Source of the DNA: Halobiforma nitratireducens JCM 10879
Lineage (GTDB): Archaea > Halobacteriota > Halobacteria > Halobacteriales > Natrialbaceae
Length of the DNA stretch: 46,453 bases
Direction: 5' to 3'
Assembly (NCBI RefSeq): GCF_000337895.1
Contig: NZ_AOMA01000012.1
Coordinates: forward strand, 1 to 46,453
The notes under the pieces were generated by a model. It had not been told where the DNA came from, ran no database searches, and saw only the letters and a program-made list of their open reading frames with translations. The translations under genes were made by a program, and so were the position numbers. Within the stretch, counting starts at the first letter, position 1. Every line of letters begins with the position of its first letter. Below, one piece after another: positions 23,744 through 32,823 of this stretch.

Positions 23744-26383
23744 ATGAGTGGCTTCGACCCATTCGACGACGAGGAGACGGAGGGCAGCAGTACAGGGTCC
23801 GCCTCGGAGGGCGATGAGGGGGGTCTGTCTTCGGCTGCAGCTTCCTCTTCCTCTTCGTCCCCGTCTCCGTCCCCCTCCTCGAGCGAGGAGAGCCGGGACC
23901 CGTTTACGCGCCGAATCAACCCGCTGATAACCGACCGACCGTGGACGATCGTGCTCGTCTTCCTGGTTCTGACGGGCGTGTTCCTCGGTGGGGCCATGAT
24001 CGGCGGCGGCGAGCAGGAGGCCGGCACCGACCAGTTCACCGAGGACTCGGAGGCCCAGCAGGCCTTCGAAGACATGCAAGAGAACTTCGACCGTGCGGGC
24101 GCGAGCGGCGATAGCGGCGGCACCAGCGCGCAACTGTTCGTCACCGATCGCAACGGTGGCAACGTCCTCTCGGAGCCGAACTTGTTGCGGATGCTCGAGT
24201 TCCAGGACCGGGTCGAGAACGAGGATGGGCTGCGCGTCACGTCGACGACCAGCCCTGCGTCCCTGATCGCGAGCCAGCTAGATCCGACCGCGACCACGGC
24301 CGAAGACCAGCATCGGGCGATCGACCGAGCGCCGCCACGAAAGCTCGAGGCCGCAATCGTAGAGGCGGACGAGGTCGCCGGTATCCCGGTGAGTACCGAC
24401 TTCACGCGCGAGTCCGCGAGCGCGAACGTCGCGCAGGTTGCGGTCACCTACAATACGCCGCCGAACGCCGACACGAGCGACCACGCCGAGTTGCAGTTCC
24501 GGACCCAGGGGATCGCCGACGAGATCGACGGCTTCGACACCGCCGACAACGTCGTCATCTGGGGCGATGCGATCCTCGAGGAGGAGACGCTCCAGTTGCT
24601 CGGGGACACGTCGATCGTCGTCTTTCCAGCAGCGATCATTCTGATCCTGTTTTTCCTGCTGGTGGCCTACCGTGATCCGGTCGACCTCGCGCTCGGGTTG
24701 ACTGCGCTCGTGATGACGATGATCTGGACGTTCGGCTTTATGGGCTTCGTGAACATCCCGTTCTCCGATCAGATCATCACCGTCTTCCCGCTGTTGCTCG
24801 CGGTCGGGATCGACTTCGGAATCCACATCATCAACCGCTACCGCGAGGAGCGGGCCGCGGGGGCGGCGATCGGCGACGCGATGGGGGTCACGACCGACCA
24901 GTTGACGACTGCCCTGTTGATCGTCACCCTGACGACGGTCTTTAGCTTCATGGCGAACCTCGTCAGCGATATCACGCGTGAGTTCGGGATCGTCGCGGCG
25001 TCGGGGATCGTCTTCACGTTCCTGATCTTCAGCGTCTTCCTCCCCGCGGCGAAGGTCGGGCTCGACCGGCTACGGGAGGGAACGCGGTTCCCGGAGTTCG
25101 GTTCCAGCCCGCTCGGTCAGGAGAACTCGATCATGGGGCGGATACTGCCTGCCGGCGTCCACGTCGCCCGTGTCGTTCCTGTGCTCTTCCTCGTCGCGAT
25201 GCTCGTCGTCGGCGGGGGTGCTGCGGCCTACGGTACCGGTGTCGACACCGAGTTCGACCAGGAGGCGTTCTTCCCCGACGAGGACCGCATCGAACAGTAC
25301 GAATCGCTTCCCGGGCCGCTCCAGCCGAGCGAGTACACGTTTATGACCGTCCTCGACCACCTCGAGGAGGACTTCGACCAGAGTCTCGACGGCAGTGTCA
25401 CGATATACGTCGAGGACAGGGATCTCAGGTCGGATAGCGGCCTCAGGGAGATCGATCGCGCGGTGAAGAATCCGCCGGACGCGTTCCAGACCGACGGGCG
25501 ACAGATGGACGCCGACACGATCCTGACCGTCGTCGATTCCCAGGCGGCCGCCGATCCCGAGTTCGCGAGGACCGTCGACCGGTACGATTCGACGGGCAAC
25601 GGCGTCCCCGACCGGAACGTCGATGCGTTCTACGACGCGCTGTTCGACGCCGCCGGCGACGAGGCGTCGTCCCAACTCACGACGGACCGAACCGCGACCC
25701 GGATCGACGCGCAGGTCGACGTCGACGCCGAGCAAGACGAAGCCGTCGCTGCTGCGGAGCTGGTCGCCGACCGCATGAACCTCGACGCGACGGCCACGGG
25801 TCAACTCGTTATCTTCGAGGCGGTCATCGAGCAGACGATCGACTCCTCGGTCACGAGCCTGATCGTCGCGTTCCTCCTGACGATGGTCTTTCTCGTGCTC
25901 TCGTACTGGTGGCTCGAGGGACGAGCCATCTACGGTGTGTTGAACCTGATTCCGGTGTTGCTCGCCGTCGCCCTGCTCGCGGGGTCGATGCGGTACTTCG
26001 ACATCCCGCTGACGCCAATCAACGCCCCGATCCTCTCGGTATCGATCGGGCTCGGGGTAGACTACACCGTTCACTTCATGCACCGGTTCGTCGACGAGTA
26101 CGAGAACGGCAACGGGGTTCACGAGTCGCTGCTCGTGACCGTCCGCGGAACCGGCGGCGCGCTCACCGGCAGCATGCTGACGACCGTCACCGGGCTCGGC
26201 GTGTTGTACGTGGCGCTGATCCCGTTGATCATGGAGTTCGGTCTCCTGCTCGCGCTCGGGGTGTTCTACGCCTGGCTGACCTCGATCGTCGTGCTCCCGT
26301 CGGTGATCGTCGTCTGGGACCGCCTCGAGAGCCGATACGGGACACTCGCCGACGTGTCGGTCCCATGGCCAAAGTCGAGCTGA
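23744..26383 (+). CDS. RND/MMPL-superfamily exporter (HAE3-like)
   Basis: An 879-residue membrane transporter with two homologous halves. A 60-residue cytoplasmic N-terminus is extremely Ser-rich (SSSSSSPSPSPSSS) and is coded by TCC/TCT-type six-base repeats. TM1 (~70-90) precedes a large external loop. A five-to-six helix bundle then has the MMPL signature FGIHIINRYREE and MANLVSDITREFG; the second half repeats this with VDYTVHFMHRFVDEY and GSMLTTVTGLGVL. The family includes HAE3 and Patched-like lipid or amphiphile exporters driven by ion gradients. Substrate is unknown; co-transcription with a COG1361 protein suggests envelope lipid or hydrophobic-compound traffic. Confidence 0.9.
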   Translation: MSGFDPFDDEETEGSSTGSASEGDEGGLSSAAASSSSSSPSPSPSSSEESRDPFTRRINPLITDRPWTIVLVFLVLTGVFLGGAMIGGGEQEAGTDQFTEDSEAQQAFEDMQENFDRAGASGDSGGTSAQLFVTDRNGGNVLSEPNLLRMLEFQDRVENEDGLRVTSTTSPASLIASQLDPTATTAEDQHRAIDRAPPRKLEAAIVEADEVAGIPVSTDFTRESASANVAQVAVTYNTPPNADTSDHAELQFRTQGIADEIDGFDTADNVVIWGDAILEEETLQLLGDTSIVVFPAAIILILFFLLVAYRDPVDLALGLTALVMTMIWTFGFMGFVNIPFSDQIITVFPLLLAVGIDFGIHIINRYREERAAGAAIGDAMGVTTDQLTTALLIVTLTTVFSFMANLVSDITREFGIVAASGIVFTFLIFSVFLPAAKVGLDRLREGTRFPEFGSSPLGQENSIMGRILPAGVHVARVVPVLFLVAMLVVGGGAAAYGTGVDTEFDQEAFFPDEDRIEQYESLPGPLQPSEYTFMTVLDHLEEDFDQSLDGSVTIYVEDRDLRSDSGLREIDRAVKNPPDAFQTDGRQMDADTILTVVDSQAAADPEFARTVDRYDSTGNGVPDRNVDAFYDALFDAAGDEASSQLTTDRTATRIDAQVDVDAEQDEAVAAAELVADRMNLDATATGQLVIFEAVIEQTIDSSVTSLIVAFLLTMVFLVLSYWWLEGRAIYGVLNLIPVLLAVALLAGSMRYFDIPLTPINAPILSVSIGLGVDYTVHFMHRFVDEYENGNGVHESLLVTVRGTGGALTGSMLTTVTGLGVLYVALIPLIMEFGLLLALGVFYAWLTSIVVLPSVIVVWDRLESRYGTLADVSVPWPKSS

Positions 26384-26463
26384 ACCGTATCTCGAGGTGA
26401 GAGGTCTTTCCCATCCACGTTCCGTTTCGGTCACTCTCAGGAACCGACATCCCCGACTGGTGG

Positions 26464-26491
26464 GAAACAGACCACAAGAAACAGACCACAA
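26464..26491. repeat. Perfect 14-bp tandem duplication
   Basis: GAAACAGACCACAA occurs twice head to tail, 33 bp before the GlmU-like start, i.e. at or just upstream of its promoter. Confidence 0.7.
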
Positions 26492-26523
26492 GAGGTACAC
26501 CGACCGCCATCGGACACGCGTTT

Positions 26524-27702
26524 ATGCCCGTCCGATCCGCCATCGTTCTCGCCGCCGGCGAAGGGAAACGGCTTCGGCCGCTGACGCGACACCGGCCCAA
26601 GCCCATGCTTCCCGCCGGCACGAAACCGATCCTCGAGCACGTCTTCGACGAACTCATCGACGCCGGGATCGAGGAGGTCACGGTCGTCGTCGGCTACGGT
26701 CGTTCGGCAGTGCAGTCACACTTCGGCTCGTCGTACCGTAACGTGCCGATCGAGTACGTCGTACAGGAAAACCAGCTCGGGAGCGGTCACGCCCTCGCCG
26801 TCGCAGCCGCGACCGTCGACGAGCGAACCCTAGTCGTCAACGGCGACCAGCTCGTCGACAGGCAGATCGTCGGCGATGTCATTACGGCCCACGAGGACGC
26901 TCCGGACGCCGTCGCGACGATCGGCGTTATCAATCACGACGAACTATCCGAGTACGGTGGCGTCATCGTCGACGCCGACGACACGGTCTCGGAGATCGTC
27001 GAGAACCCGACTGACGATAGGGTATACCGACTCAACGCCGGCGTCTACGCGCTCGAGAGCGATGCGATCGAGACGATGACCAGCGTCGAGCCGACCGCCG
27101 GCGAGTTCTCCCTGACCGATGGCCTGGCTGCCCTGGTAGCGGGATCGGGGACGGTTCGGGCGGCCGCAAGCGACGGAATGTGGATCGATGCGACCTACCC
27201 CTGGGACCTGCTCGAGGTCGCCGAGGCGCTGTTCGAGACCGGTACCGTCGAGAGCGAGATCGCTTCTTCGGCCCGCGTCCACGAGACCGCGACCATCGTC
27301 GAACCGGCGATCGTGGCTCCCGACTGCGTGATCAACGCTGGTGCGGTCGTCGGGCCGAACGTCTGTCTGGGACAGAACGTCACCGTCGGCGCGAACGCGA
27401 CGGTCGGACGCAGCGTCGTCGACGCGGATTCACGACTCGGGGCGAACGCGACTGCGCTCGACTGTGTCACTGGCCGTGGCGTCCGGATCGGCCCCGCATC
27501 GACGATCGTCGGCGGCCCGGGAGACGTCCGCGTCGAGGCGTCCGTTCACCGAGACGAGCGACTCGGCGCGCTGATCGCCGACCGAACGACCGACGAGGGC
27601 GGCGTCACCTACGCGCCCGGGACGATCGTCGGTGCTGCGGCGACGATCCGTGCCGGGACGACGGTCCGGGGATCGATCGACTCGGAGACGGAGGTTCGCT
27701 AA
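26524..27702 (+). CDS. glmU: GlmU-like sugar-1-phosphate nucleotidyltransferase
   Basis: A 392-residue enzyme. Residues 1-235 are a nucleotidyltransferase: LAAGEGKRLRPLTRHRPKPM is the phosphate/NTP loop with the catalytic Arg and Lys, then VVQENQLGSGHALAVA and VVNGDQ. Residues ~245-390 are left-handed beta-helix hexapeptide repeats (ETATIVEPAIVAPDCVINAG and onward), as in archaeal bifunctional GlcNAc-1-P uridyltransferase/acetyltransferases. It lies 3 nt before glmS, so the pair probably makes UDP-GlcNAc from fructose-6-phosphate for N-glycans or exopolysaccharide. The exact sugar and the acetyltransferase activity are inferred. Confidence 0.88.
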   Translation: MPVRSAIVLAAGEGKRLRPLTRHRPKPMLPAGTKPILEHVFDELIDAGIEEVTVVVGYGRSAVQSHFGSSYRNVPIEYVVQENQLGSGHALAVAAATVDERTLVVNGDQLVDRQIVGDVITAHEDAPDAVATIGVINHDELSEYGGVIVDADDTVSEIVENPTDDRVYRLNAGVYALESDAIETMTSVEPTAGEFSLTDGLAALVAGSGTVRAAASDGMWIDATYPWDLLEVAEALFETGTVESEIASSARVHETATIVEPAIVAPDCVINAGAVVGPNVCLGQNVTVGANATVGRSVVDADSRLGANATALDCVTGRGVRIGPASTIVGGPGDVRVEASVHRDERLGALIADRTTDEGGVTYAPGTIVGAAATIRAGTTVRGSIDSETEVR

Positions 27703-27705
27703 CGG

Positions 27706-29508
27706 ATGTGTGGAATCATCGGCTACGTCGGCGGCGAGGACGGTCCAGATGCCATCGACGTGTTGCTGAACGGCCTCTCGCAGCTCGAGTATCGCGGCTA
27801 CGACTCCGCCGGTGTCGGTCTCGCGAACGCGTCGCTGTCGGTCCACAAGGCCGAAGGCGAGCTCTCAAAGCTCCGGTCGGTGCTCCCGACGGAGTCCCTT
27901 CGTGGGGGACACACCGGAATCGGGCACACCCGCTGGAGCACACACGGCCCGCCGTCGAACGCCAACGCCCATCCACACACGGACGAAGACGATCGCGTCG
28001 CGGTCGTCCACAACGGGATCGTCGAGAACTACCAGGCGTTGCGTGACGAGCTCGTAGACGCCGGCGTCTCCTTCGAGAGCGAGACCGACACCGAAGTCAT
28101 CCCACACCTGATCGCCGATTCCCTCGAGGCCGGCGACGACCCCGAGTGTGCGTTCCGCCGGGCGATCGACCGCATCGAAGGCAGCTACGCGATCGCCGCC
28201 GTCGTCGACGGGGTAGACGACCTCTTCGCGGCGCGAAACGAGTCGCCGCTGGTGGTCGGGGTCGGCGACGACGGGCACTACCTCGCCAGCGACGTGCCCG
28301 CCTTCATCGACCACACCGACCGCGTCGTCTACGTCGACGACGGCGAGTTCGTCCGCCTCTCGGCGACCGACTATCGGATCACCGACGCCGACGGCACCGT
28401 TCTCGAGAAGCCGGTCGAAACGGTCGACTGGGACGCCGAGGACACCGGCAAGAGCGGCTACGACCACTACATGCTCAAGGAGATACACGAGCAGCCGACT
28501 GCCCTGCGGCAGTGTCTTCGGGGCCGCGTCGACGAACTCGCTGGCGAGATCACGCTCACAGAGCTCTCGGAACTCGATCACGACGGTCCGATCCAGTTCG
28601 TCGCTTGTGGCACGTCGTATCACGCGGCGTTGCACGCGGCGACGGTCTGTCGAGAACGCGGACTCCACGCGAACGCGTACGTCGCGAGCGAGTACGCGGC
28701 CGATCGAATCCCAGTTGGACCGGAAACCCTCGTCATCGGGGTTACCCAAAGCGGCGAAACTGCGGATACCTTGCGGGCGCTTCGGGAGGCAAACCGCGCG
28801 GGTGCCCGTACCATCGGGGTTACCAACACGGTCGGAAGCTCGGCCACGCGCGTCTGTGACGATGTCCTCTATATCCGAGCCGGCCCGGAGATCGGTGTCG
28901 CCGCCACGAAGACGTTCGCAAGCCAGCAGATCGCGCTTACCCTGCTGGCCGGACAACTGAACGGTGGTCTCTCTTACGACGCGATCGAGGCACTGCGGTC
29001 GGTCCCCGATCAAGTCCAGACGGTACTCGACACCTCGCGTGCGAAGACCGTCGCCGAGGAGCTGGTCGGCTCCGACGCCTTCCTGTTTATCGGCCGCGGG
29101 CTGGCCTACCCGGTCGCTCTCGAGGGCGCACTGAAGTTCAAAGAGATTACCTACGAGCACGCAGAGGGGTTCGCCGCCGGCGAGCTGAAACACGGGCCGC
29201 TCGCGCTGGTGACCGACGAGACGCCCGTGTTCGCGGTAGTGACCGGCGACGGGGAGACCGCCCGGAAGACGATCTCGAACATCAAGGAAGTCGAGGCGCG
29301 CAACGCCCCGGTCGTCGTCGTCACTGACGGCTGCTCCGAGGCCGAGCGGTACGCCGATTACGTCCTCGAGATTCCCGAGACGGACGATATCGGAGCAGCC
29401 GTCGTCGCGAACGTCCAGCTACAGCTAGTGTCGTACTGGGTCGCCAACCGCATGGGACGGTCGATCGACAAGCCGCGGAACCTGGCCAAGAGCGTTACGG
29501 TCGATTGA
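27706..29508 (+). CDS. glmS: Glutamine-fructose-6-phosphate aminotransferase
   Basis: Complete 600-residue GlmS. After removal of Met1, Cys2 (MCGIIGYVGG) is the glutaminase nucleophile; the glutamine domain continues with the LEYRGYDSAG block, TRWSTHGPPSNANAHPH and VHNGIVENY. Two SIS isomerase domains follow, with FVACGTSYHAA, GVTQSGETADT and AEGFAAGELKHGPLALV. The C-terminal NLAKSVTVD is the conserved lid that closes the sugar site. It makes glucosamine-6-phosphate from fructose-6-phosphate and glutamine. The ATG follows the GlmU-like stop by 3 nt (operon). Confidence 0.97.
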   Translation: MCGIIGYVGGEDGPDAIDVLLNGLSQLEYRGYDSAGVGLANASLSVHKAEGELSKLRSVLPTESLRGGHTGIGHTRWSTHGPPSNANAHPHTDEDDRVAVVHNGIVENYQALRDELVDAGVSFESETDTEVIPHLIADSLEAGDDPECAFRRAIDRIEGSYAIAAVVDGVDDLFAARNESPLVVGVGDDGHYLASDVPAFIDHTDRVVYVDDGEFVRLSATDYRITDADGTVLEKPVETVDWDAEDTGKSGYDHYMLKEIHEQPTALRQCLRGRVDELAGEITLTELSELDHDGPIQFVACGTSYHAALHAATVCRERGLHANAYVASEYAADRIPVGPETLVIGVTQSGETADTLRALREANRAGARTIGVTNTVGSSATRVCDDVLYIRAGPEIGVAATKTFASQQIALTLLAGQLNGGLSYDAIEALRSVPDQVQTVLDTSRAKTVAEELVGSDAFLFIGRGLAYPVALEGALKFKEITYEHAEGFAAGELKHGPLALVTDETPVFAVVTGDGETARKTISNIKEVEARNAPVVVVTDGCSEAERYADYVLEIPETDDIGAAVVANVQLQLVSYWVANRMGRSIDKPRNLAKSVTVD

Positions 29509-29955
29509 TGTCTCCGTGCCGAAGGGGATACGACGGGACGCTTTGGGTCTCGTTGCACCCGAACACGCGACAGGGCTTGGGAATGAGACCTCTCGAGAGG
29601 GGGAGAGGGTATTCAGATTGGCGTTTCTTCGGGTCCGAGTACGCTTCGCGTGATTCGCCACCCGTCTCCACTCGATCGTTATTGGCGTCGTATTTTCAGC
29701 TCGTGTGGCCCTGTCGGCAGGGTTTCCTGCAATGCGCTCGTCAACTCGCAACCATCGAGCGGTCGCTCGCGCCGTTGACGGTATCATTACAGTGGTGGTC
29801 GAACTACTGACGCGCAAGACAGCAATTGGACTCCAGTTTCGCGGAGATTCGATGCGAAACGGCGACCGAATTGCCCTCGAGTTCGGATCGATGTCGTCGA
29901 GGGAAAGGCACCGTTGCAGCCTTACACGTCGGCTGACGCCGCACAATACACCAGC
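29509..29955. other. Intergenic after glmS
   Basis: No gene is supported in these ~450 bp. There is a 12-bp perfect palindrome CCTCTCGAGAGG at 29589-29600 and a small hairpin CCCTG-TCGG-CAGGG near 29709. An AT-rich GTATTTTCAG near 29690 may be the promoter of the next gene. Confidence 0.45.
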
Positions 29956-30804
29956 ATGCTCGAGCACGCACGGGAACGATCGACGGCGGTTCGAACGGTC
30001 GGTGAGCTGCTCGCTCGAGGCCGGACTGCGTTCCAGCGGTCACGGGCGATATCGCTCGCGGCGGCCGCGTCGAGGGCGGTGGAGCCCGACGAGTCGACGA
30101 GGACAGAGCAAGCGCCGACCGATCGAGCGGCTGCCAGGGAGTCAGGGGACGTGCCGCGAGGGAAATTCGATACCAGCGTTTCGGAGTCCCGAGCCGTGAG
30201 GTGCGGCCGGTCGGTAAGCGAAACGGGACGAATCGCCGCGTCCCGGTCACGCGTCGTTTCCGCCGGGCGAACGCTGCGCCGGTACGTGCTCGCATCGTTT
30301 CTGTCCCAGTGGCTCACGACCGAGCCCGAGTCGGACGCCATCGTGATCGATCTCCGGGAGACCTGGACCGTCGGCCCGATAATCGCCGTTCTCGACCGGA
30401 TCATTGCCGCCCTCGAGCGAGGGGGTCCGAGATCCGTGGTGGCCGCTGCCGTGGGCAGCCTCGCAAAAGGAGTCCGGTCTCGGCCGATTGCAGCCGTGTC
30501 GTGGGTGCTGCTGCCGGTCGTCGCGGTTTCTGTGGTGTACAGTGGCTTCGCATCGTCGCTGACGACGGCTACGTTCGCGGTGCATCTCGTCGCCGCAACC
30601 CTGATCGCACTGGGCACTCGCTCACGTCGAACTCTCGAAGAACTGCAGGAGACGCGGCCCGGCCGGGTACTCGTTGCAGCGTTCGAGCCGCCGGAACCGC
30701 CGACACCGGACTCGGCGGGACGAGTTGCCGACGAGTCGCTCGAGGATGTCTCGAGCGCGTCGGCCGACGATCCGCCACGAGAATCCGTTGACGAGGAGAA
30801 GTGA
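29956..30804 (+). CDS. Hypothetical membrane protein, 282 aa
   Basis: The first ~115 residues are Arg/Ser/Ala-rich and probably cytoplasmic. They are followed by FLSQWLTTEPESDAIVIDLR, then two strong transmembrane segments (VSWVLLPVVAVSVVYSGFA and LTTATFAVHLVAATLIALG), and a Pro/Asp/Glu-rich tail. The region resembling EPESDAIVIDLRETWTVGPI suggests a small soluble domain. I do not recognise the family. The start is uncertain: a TTG at 29914 in the same frame is possible, and there is no clear TATA box. Composition after residue 115 supports a real gene. Confidence 0.6.
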   Translation: MLEHARERSTAVRTVGELLARGRTAFQRSRAISLAAAASRAVEPDESTRTEQAPTDRAAARESGDVPRGKFDTSVSESRAVRCGRSVSETGRIAASRSRVVSAGRTLRRYVLASFLSQWLTTEPESDAIVIDLRETWTVGPIIAVLDRIIAALERGGPRSVVAAAVGSLAKGVRSRPIAAVSWVLLPVVAVSVVYSGFASSLTTATFAVHLVAATLIALGTRSRRTLEELQETRPGRVLVAAFEPPEPPTPDSAGRVADESLEDVSSASADDPPRESVDEEK

Positions 30805-30907
30805 GGGACAGAACGGTTCGAAAGGCCTGTCGAATAGTGTTTCACGACTTCTTCACCGCGTCCGGGTTGGGATGGGACTCACGACGGTCCGACCAGAGCA
30901 CGAGTGG

Positions 30908-30930
30908 GAGAGTGGATTTCGTGTGCTTTC
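30908..30930 (+). repeat. ORB-like repeat 1
   Basis: Contains GTGGATTTCGTGTGCTTTC; identical over 23 bp with 31101-31123. Confidence 0.75.
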
Positions 30931-31100
30931 CGAGTGTCAGCCGTCCCGGCCCGTGGTGGTCACCGGAGTTCCTGAGCTCTGGGAGAAGACGGGACCCGTT
31001 TTTCTCCTTCCCTCGAGTGGAGTCAGTGACCGAACGAGTGAGTTCGGGAGAGCCGAATAGGCGGCCGGAGATTCGAGTATGGGAAACGAGGTTCGAGTGT

Positions 31101-31123
31101 GAGAGTGGATTTCGTGTGCTTTC
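31101..31123 (+). repeat. ORB-like repeat 2
   Basis: Identical over 23 bp to the copy at 30908. Confidence 0.75.
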
Positions 31124-31151
31124 CCGAGGACGGACATCTCGCCGGTCAAAC

Positions 31152-31174
31152 GAGAGTAGATTTCGTGTGCTACC
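31152..31174 (+). repeat. ORB-like repeat 3
   Basis: Variant GAGAGTAGATTTCGTGTGCT, then ACC in place of TTC. Confidence 0.7.
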
Positions 31175-31210
31175 AGGCACGAACGTGGCTAAGAGTCCCA
31201 ACTGGGTAAC

Positions 31211-31285
31211 CTGAAAGCTGAATATAACTATAGCGAATTGAAACAAACAAAACAGACGAAAAGAGGTTTTAAGTTATAGTAGTAA
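31211..31285. other. AT-rich tract (candidate duplex-unwinding element)
   Basis: This is much AT-richer than anything else nearby (runs such as AATATAACTATAG and AAACAAACAAAACAG). It also includes GTTTTAAGTTATAG, the TATA region of the orc1/cdc6 gene ~28 bp before its ATG. Confidence 0.6.
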
Positions 31286-31302
31286 CTGGTCGGACGTACC
31301 GA

Positions 31303-32499
31303 ATGTCTGGTCCGTTTAGCGATCTTACGGATACGATCTTCGCCGACAAATCGGTACTCAGCGAGAGCTATCAGCCCGAAGAGATTCTCGAGCGTGACGA
31401 GGAGATCGAGGCGTTCAGTCACGCGCTTCAGGACGTGCTGTTCGGCCGCGAACCCGAGAACATCTTCCTCTACGGCAAAGCCGGTCTCGGGAAAACCGCA
31501 GTGACGAAGTACATGATGGAGGAGTTGGAGTCGGAAGTCGAGGTTCGCGAGGCGGCCGACGACCTCCACGTTCACGAGATCAACTGCAACGGGAAGACGC
31601 TGTTTATGGTCGTCCGCCGACTCGTCAACGACCTCTTGTCGCCGGATGCGAGCCCGTTCCCGAAACGGGGGCTCGGGACCGGTGACGCGTTCGACGAACT
31701 CTACGCACAACTCGATCGACTCGGTGGAACGCATCTGATCGTCTTCGACGAAATCGATCACCTAGACGACGTCGACACGCTGCTGTACGAACTCCCGCGA
31801 GCGCGTTCGAACGGCCACATCACGGACTCGCTGGTGGGAATCATCGGTATCAGCAACAACTACACGTTCCGGCAGTCGCTGTCCGCGAAGGTCAAAGACA
31901 CCCTCATGGAAACCGAGATTTCGTTCAGCCCGTACGACGCCGGCGAGCTCCGGACGATCCTTCGGGACCGGGCCGATCGAGCCTTCGTCGACGGTGCCTG
32001 TGACGACTCCGCCATCGCGAAAGCCGCGGCGCTGTCCGCTCAGGACATGGGGAACGCACGGCAGGCGATCGACCTCCTGCGGGTCGGTGCCGAAGTCGCC
32101 GAACGCGAAGGCGACGAGGTCGTCGACGACGCCCACATCGAAGACGCTCGCACGCTCGTCCAGCGCGGTCGCCTCCGGAACAAGATTCGTGACCAGACCG
32201 AACACGCACAGTACATCCTCGAGACGATCGCCAAACTCGAGGAGCGAGGGGACGTGCCGGCCCGTTCGAAGGAGATTCAGGAGGGGTACGAACGCGTCGC
32301 GGACGCCTACGGTGCGACGCCGCTGACGACGCTCAAGAGCATTCAGGATCACCTGTCGGACCTGCACATGCTGGGCTTTCTGGTCCGCCACGAACGGAAC
32401 AAGGGACTCAGCGGCGGTCAGTACTACGAGTACGAACTCGACCTCGACCCGTCGATCGTTCTCGAGACGCGGGAGGATATCGTTCAGACGGCGGACTGA
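31303..32499 (+). CDS. orc1/cdc6: Orc1/Cdc6 replication initiator
   Basis: A 398-residue AAA+ initiator. Walker A is LYGKAGLGKTAVTKYM (about residues 64-79) and Walker B is LIVFDEIDHLDD (about 146-157). Sensor 1 is GIIGISNNY, and the Sensor 2 region is SAQDMGNARQAIDLLRVG. The C-terminal ~100 residues form the winged-helix domain that reads origin boxes, with GATPLTTLKSIQDHLSDLHM. It opens DLTDTIFADKSVLSESYQP. Length matches the family. It binds ATP, recognises the flanking repeats and recruits MCM. The ATG is ~28 bp after a TATA-like box, so the mRNA is leaderless and the AT-rich origin tract doubles as its promoter. Confidence 0.96.
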   Translation: MSGPFSDLTDTIFADKSVLSESYQPEEILERDEEIEAFSHALQDVLFGREPENIFLYGKAGLGKTAVTKYMMEELESEVEVREAADDLHVHEINCNGKTLFMVVRRLVNDLLSPDASPFPKRGLGTGDAFDELYAQLDRLGGTHLIVFDEIDHLDDVDTLLYELPRARSNGHITDSLVGIIGISNNYTFRQSLSAKVKDTLMETEISFSPYDAGELRTILRDRADRAFVDGACDDSAIAKAAALSAQDMGNARQAIDLLRVGAEVAEREGDEVVDDAHIEDARTLVQRGRLRNKIRDQTEHAQYILETIAKLEERGDVPARSKEIQEGYERVADAYGATPLTTLKSIQDHLSDLHMLGFLVRHERNKGLSGGQYYEYELDLDPSIVLETREDIVQTAD

Positions 32500-32664
32500 C
32501 GCGGAGTACTGTTCCACTCTGGGACCTGTGGTGTGTTTTGAGCGCGATACACCGGCGGGGCAGTTCGCTCAGTATTCCGGTCGAGAGGACGCTGATCCCA
32601 CGATACTGCTCGGCGATTCCTGGTATTGTCGGCCAGTCGGGGTACCGGTGCGGAAACCAGTGGC

Positions 32665-32687
32665 GAAAGCACACGAAATCTACTCCC
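32665..32687 (-). repeat. ORB-like repeat 4
   Basis: Minus-strand GAGTAGATTTCGTGTGCT preceded by a G-run (GGTGGGG) and ending TTC. It points back toward the gene. Confidence 0.75.
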
Positions 32688-32718
32688 CCACCCTCGATGT
32701 CCAAGGCTCCCGTTACCT

Positions 32719-32741
32719 GAAAGCACACGAAATCCACTCCC
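32719..32741 (-). repeat. ORB-like repeat 5
   Basis: Minus-strand GTGGATTTCGTGTGCTTTC preceded by a G-run; the core is identical to the upstream copies in inverted orientation. Confidence 0.75.
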
Positions 32742-32743
32742 CC

Positions 32744-32823
32744 ACACCTCGGGTATCATCGTGTTTCTTTCTCTCTTGTCGGAACACCTCGGGTATCGTC
32801 GTGTTTCTTTCTCTCTCGTCGGA
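32744..32823. repeat. 40-bp tandem repeat, two copies
   Basis: Unit beginning ACACCTCGGGTATC and continuing through GTGTTTCTTTCTCTC to GTCGGA. The copies 32744-32783 and 32784-32823 differ at two positions. It abuts ORB-like repeat 5. Confidence 0.75.
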
